Shown here: positions 9,696 through 20,083 of the stretch, in pieces
How positions within the stretch are numbered: the stretch's first letter is position 1
Layout: each line of letters starts with the position of its first letter
From: Cladosporium sp. IMV 00045
Taxonomy: Eukaryota > Ascomycota > Dothideomycetes > Cladosporiales > Cladosporiaceae
Assembly: GCA_001931905.2 (NCBI GenBank)
Contig: MSJI02000211.1
Span: 1 to 32,598 of the forward strand
Direction: 5' to 3'
DNA: 32,598 bases
Translations under genes and position numbers: made by a program
Notes under the pieces: generated by a model
Database searches by the model: none
The model's input: only the letters and a program-made list of their open reading frames with translations
Told to the model about the DNA's origin: nothing

Positions 9696-9971
9696 ATGTG
9701 CGTCGAACACCACCACCTCGTCGCCTGTGGCCACTACGACGAGAGCCACCCAACGCCATACGAGGTCGTCGAATGCCAATACCCGAGCTTGACAGATTGG
9801 GGCAAGGCATACTTTGATCGTGTTAATGGTCAACATCGTATCTTGTACAATGAGCAGACGTCTATGCACTATGATATGTCCGCGATTTGTGAGGAGTGTA
9901 GAGAGGAGGAGAATGTAAGGGCAAGGAGGAGGCAACCGCTTAAGTGGCGTGATGCGAAGGAGACGATTTAA
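9696..9971 (+). CDS. Small Cys/His-containing hypothetical protein
   Basis: Encodes 91 residues starting MCVEHHHLVACGH. I do not recognise a named family, but small fungal proteins with a Cys-Gly-His near the N-terminus and a Cys-x2-Cys later are common in Dothideomycetes. Possible metal ligands are C11, H13, C27, C65 and C68, with the CEEC pair just before a basic tail (RARRRQPLKWR). There is no signal peptide or membrane segment, so it should be cytosolic or nuclear. The ATG has A at -3. The frame is intact and coding-like, and it sits alone between Derlin and the DUF1989 gene on the same strand. A zinc-binding role is an inference from the Cys/His spacing only. Confidence 0.6.
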   Translation: MCVEHHHLVACGHYDESHPTPYEVVECQYPSLTDWGKAYFDRVNGQHRILYNEQTSMHYDMSAICEECREEENVRARRRQPLKWRDAKETI

Positions 9972-10405
9972 GCCGTGGAAATGTTTTTACTTTTAATGGT
10001 GAGGTGATTACGGGCATCATGGATTGGAGTTTTGATAATGTGATTGGCGGTGCTATTGGGACTGGGCAAATATGCCAGGGAGTAAAAAGGTGATCGTAAG
10101 GCATCAGTGGTTTTTGAAAAGAGTCTTGAATTATTATAGTTTCCAGCGTCGTTGTCGTCAACTCATGGGGGTATCGTCATGCTCCGACTATATCACGCCT
10201 GGCCTACATGTAGGAATCCCCCCGCTTCGTTCTATCCGCGTGTTATCTCGACTCCACCATGGGCCAGATACGAGCCGAACAAACAAACCGTCAGGACAAC
10301 TGAGAGCCGCACATGAACTCCCCACGTGCATAATAGACACTAGATATCTCAATCAAGCCTCTACCATCGCAGCAATCTCCTAGAAATACAGATACTTCCC
10401 CCCAA
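9972..10405. other. Intergenic region upstream of DUF1989 gene
   Basis: Holds the 3' UTR of the small gene and the promoter of the DUF1989 gene. Nothing gene-like is seen. The last 60 bases form a C/A-rich leader before the ATG. Confidence 0.5.
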
Positions 10406-11023
10406 ATGTCAGAATCCACCCACCTCTGCCCCGACGGCAGCACCGAGCTCGCCCCACGCACAGGCACATCCTTCCTTCTCAAAAAACACCAACGCCTCCG
10501 CATCACCGACCCGCAGGGCAAACAAGTCTGCGACCTCGCGGCCCACAACGCCGCCGACGTGCGCGAGACCCTCTCCAACGGGCGCACCTTCGACTACACG
10601 GGGCGGATCTTCCTCTCGACGAACGACGCCCTCTACAGCAACCGCAGCAACGTCCTCCTCACCATCGGCGCCGACACCGTCGGCCGCCACGACTTCCTCT
10701 TCACGCCCTGCTCGGCCGCGACCTTCCGCCTGCGCTACCCGGCGCAAGAGCCGCATCACGGCTGTTTTGGGAATTTGGCGCTGGCGCTGAGGGAGTACGG
10801 GGTTGAGGAGGATGAGATCCCGTCGCCGTTCAATTGCTTCATGAACGTTGCTGTGGATGGCGAGAGCGGGCGGATCGACGTCCGGCCGCCGCTGAGTCGC
10901 GCGGGCGACTTTGTTGATTTCGTGGCGGGGATGGATTTGGTTGTTGCGCTGGCGGCTTGCTCGGCGCCGAGGTCGAATGATGGCGTGTGCAAGCCGGTGA
11001 GGTATCGGGTTTTTGATGAGTAA
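10406..11023 (+). CDS. DUF1989 / urea carboxylase-associated family protein
   Basis: A 205-residue intronless protein of the DUF1989 (UAAP) family. Bacterial members are often encoded beside urea carboxylase or allophanate hydrolase; the reaction, if any, of the fungal stand-alone members is not established. Conserved blocks are visible in order: LRITDPQGKQVCDLAA near residues 31-46, the FLSTNDALYSNRSNVLLTI strand region, TVGRHDFLFTPCS, and HHGCFGNLALALREYGV. These are followed by PSPFNCFMNVAVD and PPLSRAGDFVDFVAGMDLVVALAACSAPRSNDGVCKPVRY near the C-terminus. The length matches the family, so the gene looks complete. There is no transport or secretion signal. Codons are more GC-rich than in the flanking sequence. 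No urea-degradation gene lies in the window, so its pathway cannot be read from context. Confidence 0.88.
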   Translation: MSESTHLCPDGSTELAPRTGTSFLLKKHQRLRITDPQGKQVCDLAAHNAADVRETLSNGRTFDYTGRIFLSTNDALYSNRSNVLLTIGADTVGRHDFLFTPCSAATFRLRYPAQEPHHGCFGNLALALREYGVEEDEIPSPFNCFMNVAVDGESGRIDVRPPLSRAGDFVDFVAGMDLVVALAACSAPRSNDGVCKPVRYRVFDE

Positions 11024-11307
11024 GGTTGTTGACGTGGGATGGAATGGGAGGCTGTGGCTGCGTCGCTCTTTGTTCGTTAGCCTGGGGGTTGATTTTCCAG
11101 TCTTAATAGCCATCCCCTTCGGTTCATGGATTTCATATAGCCGTAGTTGAAACCGAGCAAGCATGGCACGGAGTGTGGAAGATTATTAGTAAAGCGTTAG
11201 GACAATGCAAAGCGATGCTTTCAATCCAGACATCGTTCAATTTATGAACAAACTTCTACTCCGACAATAGATCGCCTATCCTCGAAATATCCCACAACCT
11301 TCGTCCC

Positions 11308-13677
11308 CTACGACCGATCCTTGACAATCCCCCTCGCCCTCCTCCTCTCATCCGCATCCAACCTCCAAACCACCCCCGTAACCCTCTCCAACTGACTCTC
11401 CTGCAACGCCGAAATCTCCTCCCACTCATCCTCCTCCATATTCAGGACCAGCGTCATCTGCACGCACCTCGCGAACAAATCCCTCAAATCGTACCTCCCG
11501 CCCTTAACAGCCGCGGCGACGACGCCGGCAATATCGCGCTCCAGCCGCACAGCGCCCAGCTCGTTGACGCGCCCGTAGTAGGACCAGATGCGCTTTTCCA
11601 GCGTACGCGCCAAGTGTGCGACGGTCACGGTGAGGAGTTTGTCGTAGTTGGCGGGCGTGAGGATGCGTTTGAGCGGGAGCGTAAAGGCTTGCCAGCCGCG
11701 GGCGAAGCGCTGCGGGACGATGTCGTCGGTTTCGCTGTGGTCTTCGCCGGTGTTGGTGTTGTGGGGGTCTTCGGCGTAGTCGACGTCGCGGAAGCTTTCT
11801 AGTAGGACGGGGCGTAGGCGAGGTCGCATTACTTGCTTGAGCATCACTTCGATGGCTTCGGAGATGAGCTCGGAGGTTTTGGCGGAGAAGCTCGTTTCGA
11901 TGTGCTTCAGGGCTTTTTCGACGAAGATGGCTTCGTTGCCGAAGGGGAAGGTGTCTGCTAGTAGAGAGTCGTGGGCGGTTTGCGGGTTTGGTTGTCCGAG
12001 ACAGGTGCTGACGATGCGGCGGACATAGTCTGTCGCTGTGTCGAGGTTGTTCAGCAGTACTAGGAATGAGATGATCAGGCTTTCGGGTGGCAGAGCTCCT
12101 TGGATGGCGGCTTTGGGGTAGCTCTCGTCGCGCATTTTGCGCTGGATCATGCCGAAGAAGTCGGATCCGAGCACTCTACCGATTGATGGGAAGACGCTGG
12201 AGACGACGGAGCGCTGCGATGTTGATAGGACGCGCTGCAGCACTTGATTGACAATGTACATGACATCGTCCACGGCTGATGTGATGAAGGGAGGGTTGGC
12301 GCCCAGCGGCTTGTTCGGGTTCAGGGATAGATCAGTAGGTGCTTCATCCAGTTGGAAAGACTTCTCCACAGAGCGGCGGAAGAAAAATCCAGCCATGGTA
12401 TTGAACGGGTCGATGAGGAGATCTTGCATCTTCTTTTGTATATTGCTGTTTGCGATGAATGGGGGAACGGAGAGCTTGGTATTTGTTTCGTCTTCGGTGG
12501 CGGTGGCGGCGCTGACCTTGTTTGCGAGGAATCGCGTGTACAAGGCCCATCTACCAAGCATGGTGGCGCTTTCGGTTAGTAAAGCGTCAACCTCCCTCAT
12601 ATCCACGCCTTCATCTTCGCTGGGGCGGCCTGAGCCTGGAGCAGGTGATCCATTTCTCGACTGCACTGCGCTAGGCTTCTGCGAGGGCAAGAAGCTTTGA
12701 ACGAGGAAGTTGAAGGGGTAGCTTTTGACTTCTGTCAACTTTCGGGCAACCCTGCGTTCCTCAGACCAAGTGTCTAGGATAATGCCGCCCTGGACATCTG
12801 CCTCAACTTGGATCCTCTCAATGACTTTGGTCATACTACCAGGTCCATAGTGCCTCTCAACAAGCGGTTGGTGGCCTTCCACAATCTGGGCGATGTGCTC
12901 GAAGAGCTTCGTGAGCGTGCTTGCGTAAAACATGCCGTCCTGGCGCTGTGTGGAGCTCATGTTGCTACGCGCTCTGGCTGCAATGCCACCGCAAACGTAC
13001 TTGCCGTAAGCATCGAGTCCGACGTCTGACCGTCCAATCAGGGGGAACAATTTGAAGAAGCGAGTGACACCGGCGCCGTTGCCAGCCTGAGCAGCCTTTT
13101 CGAATTCTCTCAAGAACAATCCACACAGGCTTTCAGCGGCTGAGTCGAGTGTCTGTCGAGGGAGATCAGGCACCTCAGCAGTGGGCACGATTTCCTCGGC
13201 GAAAGCGCCGTCGATTACGGAGTCGGGGATTTGGGACGCCTGGTGGAGGTAATTTGCCGCAGTTTCCCAATCTTGAGGTGCGCCCATCGAGCCGGTCACG
13301 CCTAAGACGCACGATTTTAACACCGCCACTTGCTCGACAACGTCCAGAGTAGCCTTGACAGCTGCTTGCTCGCGATCAAGTTTCTTGACAGCGCCGGAAA
13401 TGCGGTGAGCCGTCGAGGCGGCAGAGGAGAGCATGCCATTGCTGATAGATCTGGTGGCGACGGCTTGGGAGCCCAACTGCGCTCTCGCGAGGTCCAGACG
13501 GCCTAATTGACGGTTGAGATCCTTCTGTGAGGCCAGTAGAGTGTCTAGTCGGGCAGTCACGTTGGCCTCACGTGCTCCTAATTCCGCCAGGGCAGATCGA
13601 ATTTCGTCGACGGAGGCGGCATTGTAGATGCTGCCGGTATCTGCTACAGCGCCATGAGATAGGCTGCCATTGGCCAT
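11308..13677 (-). CDS. cog4: Conserved oligomeric Golgi complex subunit 4 (COG4)
   Basis: Subunit of the COG tethering complex (lobe A) on the cytosolic face of the Golgi, needed for retrograde vesicle transport and SNARE assembly. Single exon, 789 residues from the preferred start at 13677 (MANGSLSHG, GACATGG context). The frame extends 49 codons further upstream, but that part is not family-like. The N-terminal ~130 residues form the expected coiled coil (DEIRSALAELGAREANVTARL onwards). The COG4 domain follows, with the conserved block DWETAANYLHQASQIPD. The middle carries a QVEADVQGGIILDTWSEERRV-like segment, and the C-terminal domain ends in ALQESQLERVTGVVWRLDADERRRARGIV. Length agrees with fungal homologues. 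It is divergently placed to the NIPA-like gene across 856 bases. Confidence 0.94.
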   Translation of the reverse strand: MANGSLSHGAVADTGSIYNAASVDEIRSALAELGAREANVTARLDTLLASQKDLNRQLGRLDLARAQLGSQAVATRSISNGMLSSAASTAHRISGAVKKLDREQAAVKATLDVVEQVAVLKSCVLGVTGSMGAPQDWETAANYLHQASQIPDSVIDGAFAEEIVPTAEVPDLPRQTLDSAAESLCGLFLREFEKAAQAGNGAGVTRFFKLFPLIGRSDVGLDAYGKYVCGGIAARARSNMSSTQRQDGMFYASTLTKLFEHIAQIVEGHQPLVERHYGPGSMTKVIERIQVEADVQGGIILDTWSEERRVARKLTEVKSYPFNFLVQSFLPSQKPSAVQSRNGSPAPGSGRPSEDEGVDMREVDALLTESATMLGRWALYTRFLANKVSAATATEDETNTKLSVPPFIANSNIQKKMQDLLIDPFNTMAGFFFRRSVEKSFQLDEAPTDLSLNPNKPLGANPPFITSAVDDVMYIVNQVLQRVLSTSQRSVVSSVFPSIGRVLGSDFFGMIQRKMRDESYPKAAIQGALPPESLIISFLVLLNNLDTATDYVRRIVSTCLGQPNPQTAHDSLLADTFPFGNEAIFVEKALKHIETSFSAKTSELISEAIEVMLKQVMRPRLRPVLLESFRDVDYAEDPHNTNTGEDHSETDDIVPQRFARGWQAFTLPLKRILTPANYDKLLTVTVAHLARTLEKRIWSYYGRVNELGAVRLERDIAGVVAAAVKGGRYDLRDLFARCVQMTLVLNMEEDEWEEISALQESQLERVTGVVWRLDADERRRARGIVKDRS

Positions 13678-14533
13678 GTCGGTCTCCAAGTCCAAGTGAG
13701 TATAATTTCCAACCCTTGAACGACGTCCGGCCGAAGCAAAGAACACGCATGCAAATGGACTGGAAGCGCTAATGACAATTGGTGTATGCTGGCGCCGTTT
13801 TCCAGCGCGGTAGGAGCCGTTCAAGCGTGTGGTGGGTGGTGGAGAGTTGCGTTGCTTGGTGTTTCAGCAAATTGTGGAGTCTGTTTACGTTGCTGCGAGG
13901 GAAGCGCTCCGTCCAATGGTTCTAGAGTGACATCTTCACAGACGTCGTCAGCAGTTGGCGCTACTAATCGTCGTTGTCTAGCAAGATCCCGGTCGCTGCT
14001 GGTTGCGTATTCCGATCTTGTTGTACCAAAGACCTTGTCCATACTACTACTGTTGTACTTGCGTACATGTACCTACGATCCCTCCTCCTTTCGCCGCCTG
14101 CCACGAAGTGCATGCGCCACAATTCTACCACCACCCAAGCGAGCTGACTGGAGGTTTGGACTCTCTTTCGATCTTGCTATACGACCTGACTGCAGTGAAC
14201 ACACATACAGCCTTGTTTAAGAGTGTGTTGCAAGTTGGACAATTCATCACCACCTGAGACACCCCACGACACTCAACTTGCACTGCGGAGACATCTCTGG
14301 GGAAGGGTTCGCAGGGAATACTACGACTTGGATCGCATTCCTACTATAGCCGAAAAAAGAAGGCCTCTCATACTGTCAACGCTCTTTCGGCCTTATTCGA
14401 ACGCCGTCCGTACTGGAAATTGAGGGCCATTTGATCATACAAGCAGCAAGAGTCGGTCAGAACCAGCAAGGCCATACATGCTGCCAACAAATCCCCCGCG
14501 ATAAGCACCATTCAACTCCCCTACCCTACCCCG
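13678..14533. promoter_or_regulatory. Divergent COG4 / NIPA promoter region
   Basis: The 856 bases separate two oppositely directed genes and must hold both promoters and leaders. The COG4 frame stays open for 49 codons into it without family similarity. Several short plus-strand open frames end before the NIPA start and are probably leader sequence. Confidence 0.55.
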
Positions 14534-16710
14534 ATGGACATTGCCGGCAATGTCCTCCTCGAGACCGCCAATCTCCACGCCCGTGCCGACATGAGCGGCG
14601 GCTCGTCCGAAGACCGCCCGCCTATCTACAAAGTCGTCGGAATCATTCTCGCCGTGTGTTCAGGCCTGTTCATCGGCGTAAGCTTTGTCGTAAAAAAGAT
14701 CGGATTGCTCAAGGCAAATGTCAAATACAATGAGGAGGCTGGCGAAGGGTACGGATACCTCAAGAATGCTTGGTGGTGGACAGGCATGATCTTGATGATC
14801 GTCGGAGAAGGCTGCAACTTTGCGGCGTACATGTTCGTCGATGCGATCATGGTCACGCCGCTGGGCGCTCTCTCCGTGGTCGTCACAACGATCTTGAGCG
14901 CAATTTTCTTGAAAGAGAAATTGAGCTTCGTCGGCAAGATGTCTTGTTTCCTGGCCATTCTTGGATCTGTCATCATCGTTCTTAATGCGCCAGAACAGAG
15001 TGCCGTCTCCGACATTCAGCAAATGCAGAAGTTTGTGATATCGCCTGGCTTCTTGACTTACACCGGTATCGTGATCGTTGGATCCGCTTTCACGGCTTTC
15101 TGGGCTGGACCGCGCTACGGAAAGAAAACGATGATGGTCTACCTCACGATCTGCAGCATGGTAGGAGGACTGAGTGTAGTCGCGACTCAAGGGTTGGGCG
15201 CTGCCATCATCGCTCAGATCAACGGCAAAGCACAATTCAACGTGAGTGTGGAGGACTTATCCTTGAGTTGTTCAGTAAACTGCTGTTGTACTGACTTTTT
15301 TGCCCTAGCAATGGTTTACCTACGTTCTCCTGGTATTCGTCATCTTAACACTGCTCACAGAGATAATATATCTGAACGTACGTGTTATTCCTGCGAACAT
15401 GCTAGAGCAAGGCTGACGATTCACAGAAAGCCCTCAACCTCTTCAACGCTGCTCTCGTCACTCCAACGTACTATGTCTATTTCACTTCAGCAACGATCAT
15501 CGCCTCTGCAGTACTCTTCCAAGGTTTCAAGGGCACAGCAGTCTCAATATCGACAGTGGTCATGGGATTCCTCGTTATCTGCGTGGGTGTCATTCTACTG
15601 CAACTCGCGAAATCTTCCAAAGACGTTCCAGAAACGGAGGTCTTCAAAGGAGAATTCGACCAAGTACGCACCATTGCTGAGCAGGAAGAACCCGAATACG
15701 AACCTCGAGCGGACACCATTCGCGGAGGCGGTGCCATTGTGCGCGCGTTGAGCCGGACACGCACGAAGCGACAAGCGGCGGAGGCGCATCGCATTCACGA
15801 AGAACGCATGATGCCTATTGGCGAGAATGAGAGTGTGGAATGGGACGGTTTGAAGCGAAGAAAGACCACTAGTACTGCTCCTGGTTCTATCAAACGCTCA
15901 AATACGGTCCACCCACCACTTGGAATGGCGCACATGCCCCAAGACGACGACAGCGAACCAGACGACGATATGCATCCAGGCTTCTTCACTCGTCTAGGAA
16001 GGCGAATGACCACCGCTGCTGGGCATAGAAAGCGCTCCGGCCACAGCCCAGTACCCATGTCATCAGTCGACGTCCACCCCAAGAGACAAGAAGACGACGG
16101 AATAGATCACTATGATACCGCGTACCACTCTGCCAGCGGTCCACACATCCACTGGGCCGGCCAAGAACCCTCAGCAGAGCCCGACCGCACCTCCTCACGC
16201 GGCAGCAGCATCGCCCCCCGCCCCCCTCCGCACGTCCAACCCAGCCTCGAACCCGACGTCAACAAGCGCCAATTCTCCTTCCACAACGTCTTCAACCGCA
16301 GCCGGCCCGGCACCGCCGCGACAGAAGAAGACCACCGGCCCGTCAGCCGCGGCGCTCTCAGCTTCGTCGGCGGCGGCGGCGGAGGCAGCCGCAAAGCCAA
16401 CGTCAACACCGAAGAAGAGCGCCTGGGCCTCGTGCACGGCGATTCGTCGAAAGACGTGGGCCGATACTCGCAGGTTCCCGAGGGGAGGGAGAGCGACGAG
16501 TGGCAGGTCACGTCTGGCGCGTCTTCTTCGCCTGAGATGCTGGGTGGGAGCGGGGATTTGGGGCACGGGTATAGTGCCAATAGGGGCAGGAGGGATCCGT
16601 TCGACGACTATGATGATGACGAGTATGATATGACGCCGAGGGTTCCGAGGGATGAGGAGGATGATGGGAGGAGTGGAACTCGAGGCGGAGGGGGCGGGGC
16701 GTTTGTTTAG
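14534..16710 (+). CDS. NIPA-like magnesium transporter (DUF803) with long cytosolic tail
   Basis: Multi-pass membrane protein of the NIPA/DUF803 family, members of which move Mg2+ across plasma or endosomal membranes. Three exons: 14534-15241, 15309-15377 and 15427-16710. Introns are 15242-15308 (GTGAGT) and 15378-15426 (GTACGT), both phase 0. Joined length is 2061 bases, 686 residues. The first ~375 residues carry about nine hydrophobic segments with family blocks VVGIILAVCSGLFIGVSFV, KKIGLL, WWWTGMILMIVGEGCNFAAY, VTPLGALSVVVTTILSAIFL and VTPTYYVYFTS. The remaining ~310 residues are a hydrophilic, probably disordered tail with basic clusters, Ser/Thr-Pro sites, a poly-Gly run and an acidic patch. 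The 23-codon middle exon restores the helix between QFN and KALNLFN, which supports the splice model. Confidence 0.92.
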
Positions 16711-17196
16711 GTGACAGTTTGGGTTGTTTGAATTGGTCTTTTTGGGGGGCTGGGTGTACGTTTCTTTTAGCGGGTGCTGCTACTTTTCTTGGGGTTTTGC
16801 TTTTCTCTCGTGTCTCTTCCTGGGGTTTTCTTACGAAACACAAGCAGTGGGGATGGACTGGCTGGGCTGGCATGACGTTCGATTGTATTATGTTGTACGG
16901 CTGCAAAGCAGACAGTTGGGATATTTTCTTGTATAGCCTACAGTATGTTTATTTTCACATCCTCTACCTTCCTTTTGACCAGAGATTTTGTACCTAATAC
17001 AGAATCCCTTTCAGTCATATCTTCATCGATATCTCATAAACTGCAGATTGATGATGCTGTGATCGACTGTGATGTTCAATCCGGGGCTGAACCCCGGTTT
17101 TTGCGTTGTTAACTCCGCTTAACCACACGATTGAAGGATCGCAAAGGCGGGCAAGGCAATGATGATATTAAAACATCTCTTGCATCCGCGCATTGA
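16711..17196. other. Intergenic region between NIPA and Zn2Cys6 genes
   Basis: About 490 bases containing the 3' UTR of the NIPA-like gene and the promoter of the regulator gene. It is T-rich on the left and includes the small hairpin listed separately. No gene is seen. Confidence 0.6.
17081..17102 (+). other. Small GC hairpin followed by T run
   Basis: CCGGGG (17081-17086) pairs with CCCCGG (17092-17097) across a five-base loop, and five T follow. It has the shape of a bacterial intrinsic terminator, but in a fungal intergenic region it is more likely a chance or repeat-derived palindrome. Confidence 0.6.
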
Positions 17197-18778
17197 ATGG
17201 CCTCCAATTCACTTACTAACAACCCAACCCGAATTTCCAGGTCAAGAAAAATCGGAATCACACACTTTGAACAAACTCCTCAAATGCCATCCGCCCATCC
17301 TCAGCCCTCGCACGACGCAAACCACCAACGCCGCCACCGCCGCTCGCACAAGAAATCCCGCCGCGGCTGCGCAGGCTGCAAACACCGTCGCGTCAAATGC
17401 GACGAGGCCAAACCATGTTGCAAGAAATGTCGAAGCTTCGGCTTGCAGTGCTCGTACGATAGCAAGAGTGCTGACGAGCTGACGTTTGCGGGAGAGGGGT
17501 GTTTTCGTTTGGAAGTTGTGAGTGATAGATTGGGGGAAGGGAGGAGGAGTTCTGCTTTTGATGCATTTGGTTCGAAGGCGTTGCGATCTTTGTCGCCTGC
17601 GGCACCGTTGAGTCAGGCGGCTGCGATTGTGGGACATCTCAATGGTTTGCCTAGTCCGCCTGGTTCGGGGGATGAAGGGGGGGCTGCTCTTCTCGTCGAG
17701 ACTTCGAGTATTGCAGACCTGCAAATCCTGGCGAGGTTTAACGAACGCACGGTCTTATCGGTGGGAACACGACAGGCTGCGAAGATCTACCAACGGGAAG
17801 TCTTCCAGTTGGCTTGCACGGTAGGCACAGCATTTCACCTTCTGGGTGTGTATATTCGCAAGTTCCCCTGCTAACCGCAGCAAAACTAAACAGTATCCAT
17901 TCCTCCAACACATCGTCATAACCCTCACGCTCCTGCACGACCGCCACCTCTCCGGCGTCTTCGGCTTCGACCGCGAAATCACCTCGCACTGCTACCAAGG
18001 CACATCACAATTCAAGCGCGCGCTGATGCAACCGATCAAAGACGAAGTCAAAGACGCCCTCTGGGCCAGCGCGGCGCTGCTCGGCGCCATCCAAATGGCG
18101 ACTTTCGAAGCCCGCACGCCGGACGAGGCGTGGCCACTGAAACGCCCCGACGAGGCGGATCTGGACTGGCTGAAAATGAGCGAGGGCAAGAAAGCCGTGT
18201 TCAGAATTGCCAGCCCGATGCGTCCCGAGAGTCGATTCTGTCGCGTTTCGAACGGCCACGGCGGAGCGCCGGATTACAGACCTATCATTGAGAAGCGACT
18301 GTGCGGGCGTGAAGAGCTCGTGGGCTTGACGAGGGATTTCAGCGACTTGTTCGGTCTGGGACCTGAGGAGTCGGCGGGGGAGGGTGAGAATCCGTACTAC
18401 GAGCCTGGGATGACGCTCGCGCGGCTCTTGCACGTGCAGTGCGACGGGGACAATATCCTGGAGTTCATGGGGTTTATGATGCACTTGAGCGCGGAGTTCA
18501 AGCGGTTGCTGAAGGGGAGGGACGCGAGGGCGCTACTGATGTTTGCGTTTTGGTATGCGAAGTTGTGGAGGGGTCAGTGGTGGCTCAATCGCAGGGGGTT
18601 GATCGAGGGGCAGGCGATTTGTTTGTATTTGGAGAGGTTTTGTGGGGATGATGCGAGGTTGCTGCGGTTGTTGGAGTGGCCGAAGAGGGAGTTTGGGCTT
18701 GAGACGAAGGCCGATGATGATGGTTGTGCTGGATCGAGCTGGTGTTCAAGCGCGGCGACGGTGTTGTGTGTTGTTTGA
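17197..18778 (+). CDS. Zn2Cys6 fungal-type transcription factor
   Basis: Nuclear DNA-binding regulator. Two exons: 17197-17820 and 17894-18778, joined across a 73-base intron (phase 0, CTAAC branch site). Joined length is 1509 bases, 502 residues. An earlier AG at 17879-17880 is excluded because it would run into an in-frame stop. The binuclear zinc cluster lies at residues 58-85 with C58, C61, C68, C75, C78 and C85 (C-x2-C-x6-C-x6-C-x2-C-x6-C), preceded by a basic HRRSHKKSRRG stretch. An extra Cys (C74) stands next to C75. The spacing and the C-terminal region resemble the UPC2-like/DUF3468 regulators, which carry a ligand-sensing helical domain; assigning it to the sterol branch is inference. 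The start at 17197 is the first in-frame ATG; M30 is an alternative. The nearest same-strand gene downstream is the PDR transporter, 1.8 kb away. Confidence 0.88.
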
Positions 18779-19814
18779 TGGATGGAAATCGTAGGTTAGG
18801 GATAACGATTCATGACTATCAGTGTAACTGCACTATGTTCGCTCTGGAGGCAAATCGGACAATGATTTGAGATTGCCGGAGTTTCTCGTCGCGTCGATAC
18901 ATTTAGGCAGCATTGACATTAATCCCTAGATGATTGGTGAAATAGAGCCTGGACGCTTGATCGTTTGTAATTGGATGCATCTACTCGACTCGCGTATATT
19001 TTTGTCTTACATACGTCATTCCAAAGGAAACGGAGGAAAATATTCAATCGTTCGGTCCGTAGTTTGCAGGTATGGCCGAAAAGATATATTTTTGTTGTGA
19101 CGAACATTTCCAAGCCTCACTATACCACACATCCGGATCCGGGATTTTATGCAAAAGATCAAATTAGACTTTCTAGCACTTGTGGGTAAATGTGGATACT
19201 TCCTGGAAGAGCTTCGCGTCTCTCGCCTATCTTTGTGACGTGGAGAGGAGATCTCTGTCGTTCTAGATGCGGCTACAGATCTATCCGGTGAGTAACGGTA
19301 CTGGATAGACTTGCTTGGATGCCTGACCTTAGTGCAGCCAAGCAGCCCTGTTGATATTTCGAAGAAGATTATTTTGCTGCAGCGACGTCAATGTGCATGA
19401 AGACAACATGAAGACTGACCTCATGCGAAGTAAGTGAAATTCGACGAATATCACATAGTCGCACCGGATTCACGATCTTGTCGTGGTCCTGCTTTCGAGA
19501 ATGAGACGGCGTTCGGGGACCGTTCATCCGAGGGCTCGGGTACGCGTTCTTCACATATTAAAGCAAACAGGAGACGGTACCTAGTGAGAGACCAACAGTA
19601 CACAGCCCACCAAATGCAATATGGACGGAGGGACGGAGGGAAGAACGATTCCCCTGGTGGGAAGTCCCAAGTTCCTGGAGGGCCTTAGCAATTCCGGGCG
19701 ATCATCGACCCGCGAGCCGCATGGCAGCTGAGGAAGGAGCTGGTTCTTCCCGCCATCCGGCCGCTGCCTTACTTTCCACAAACGTCACTTCACCCTCGGA
19801 GCCAATGATGACCG

Positions 19815-19838
19815 ACTCGTACAGAGTCTTGTACGAGT
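19815..19838. promoter_or_regulatory. 24-bp perfect inverted repeat, 9-bp arms
   Basis: ACTCGTACA (19815-19823) and TGTACGAGT (19830-19838) are exact reverse complements around a 6-base spacer. The site lies about 720 bases upstream of the ABC transporter start and could be an operator for a dimeric regulator. The symmetry is seen directly; any function is inferred. Confidence 0.5.
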
Positions 19839-20072
19839 TTGGTACGTTTGAGACTTTGTTATTTTGCCCGGGCCATCGATCGTGTTGCCAGCATTGCAAT
19901 TGTCCTTCTGGTCGGGACAGACACAAAAACATGCACTCTCGATACGACCCTTGGCGCTTTGGGGCACAGCAGACAGTCAGCAGATTCTGCATGAATAAGC
20001 AGAGCTGAAAATGTAGTGCGCGCATTCGCATCTCCAAACAGACACATCAATGCGATTGACCTTCATTACTGG

Positions 20073-20083
20073 TCCGCTGCGGA
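20073..20083. promoter_or_regulatory. PDRE-like everted CCG-N3-CGG site
   Basis: TCCGCTGCGGA is symmetric apart from its central base and contains CCG and CGG half-sites of the kind bound by Zn2Cys6 dimers. The yeast pleiotropic drug-response element is TCCGCGGA, with no spacer, so this is only similar. It lies about 475 bases upstream of the transporter start. Confidence 0.3.

Noticed and set aside
10409..11164. 251-codon minus-strand frame opposite the DUF1989 gene
   Set aside because: It is the mirror of a conserved protein and shows no family features itself.
19702..20037. Overlapping frames on both strands upstream of the ABC transporter
   Set aside because: No motif, no splice partner, and they overlap each other in a region better read as promoter.
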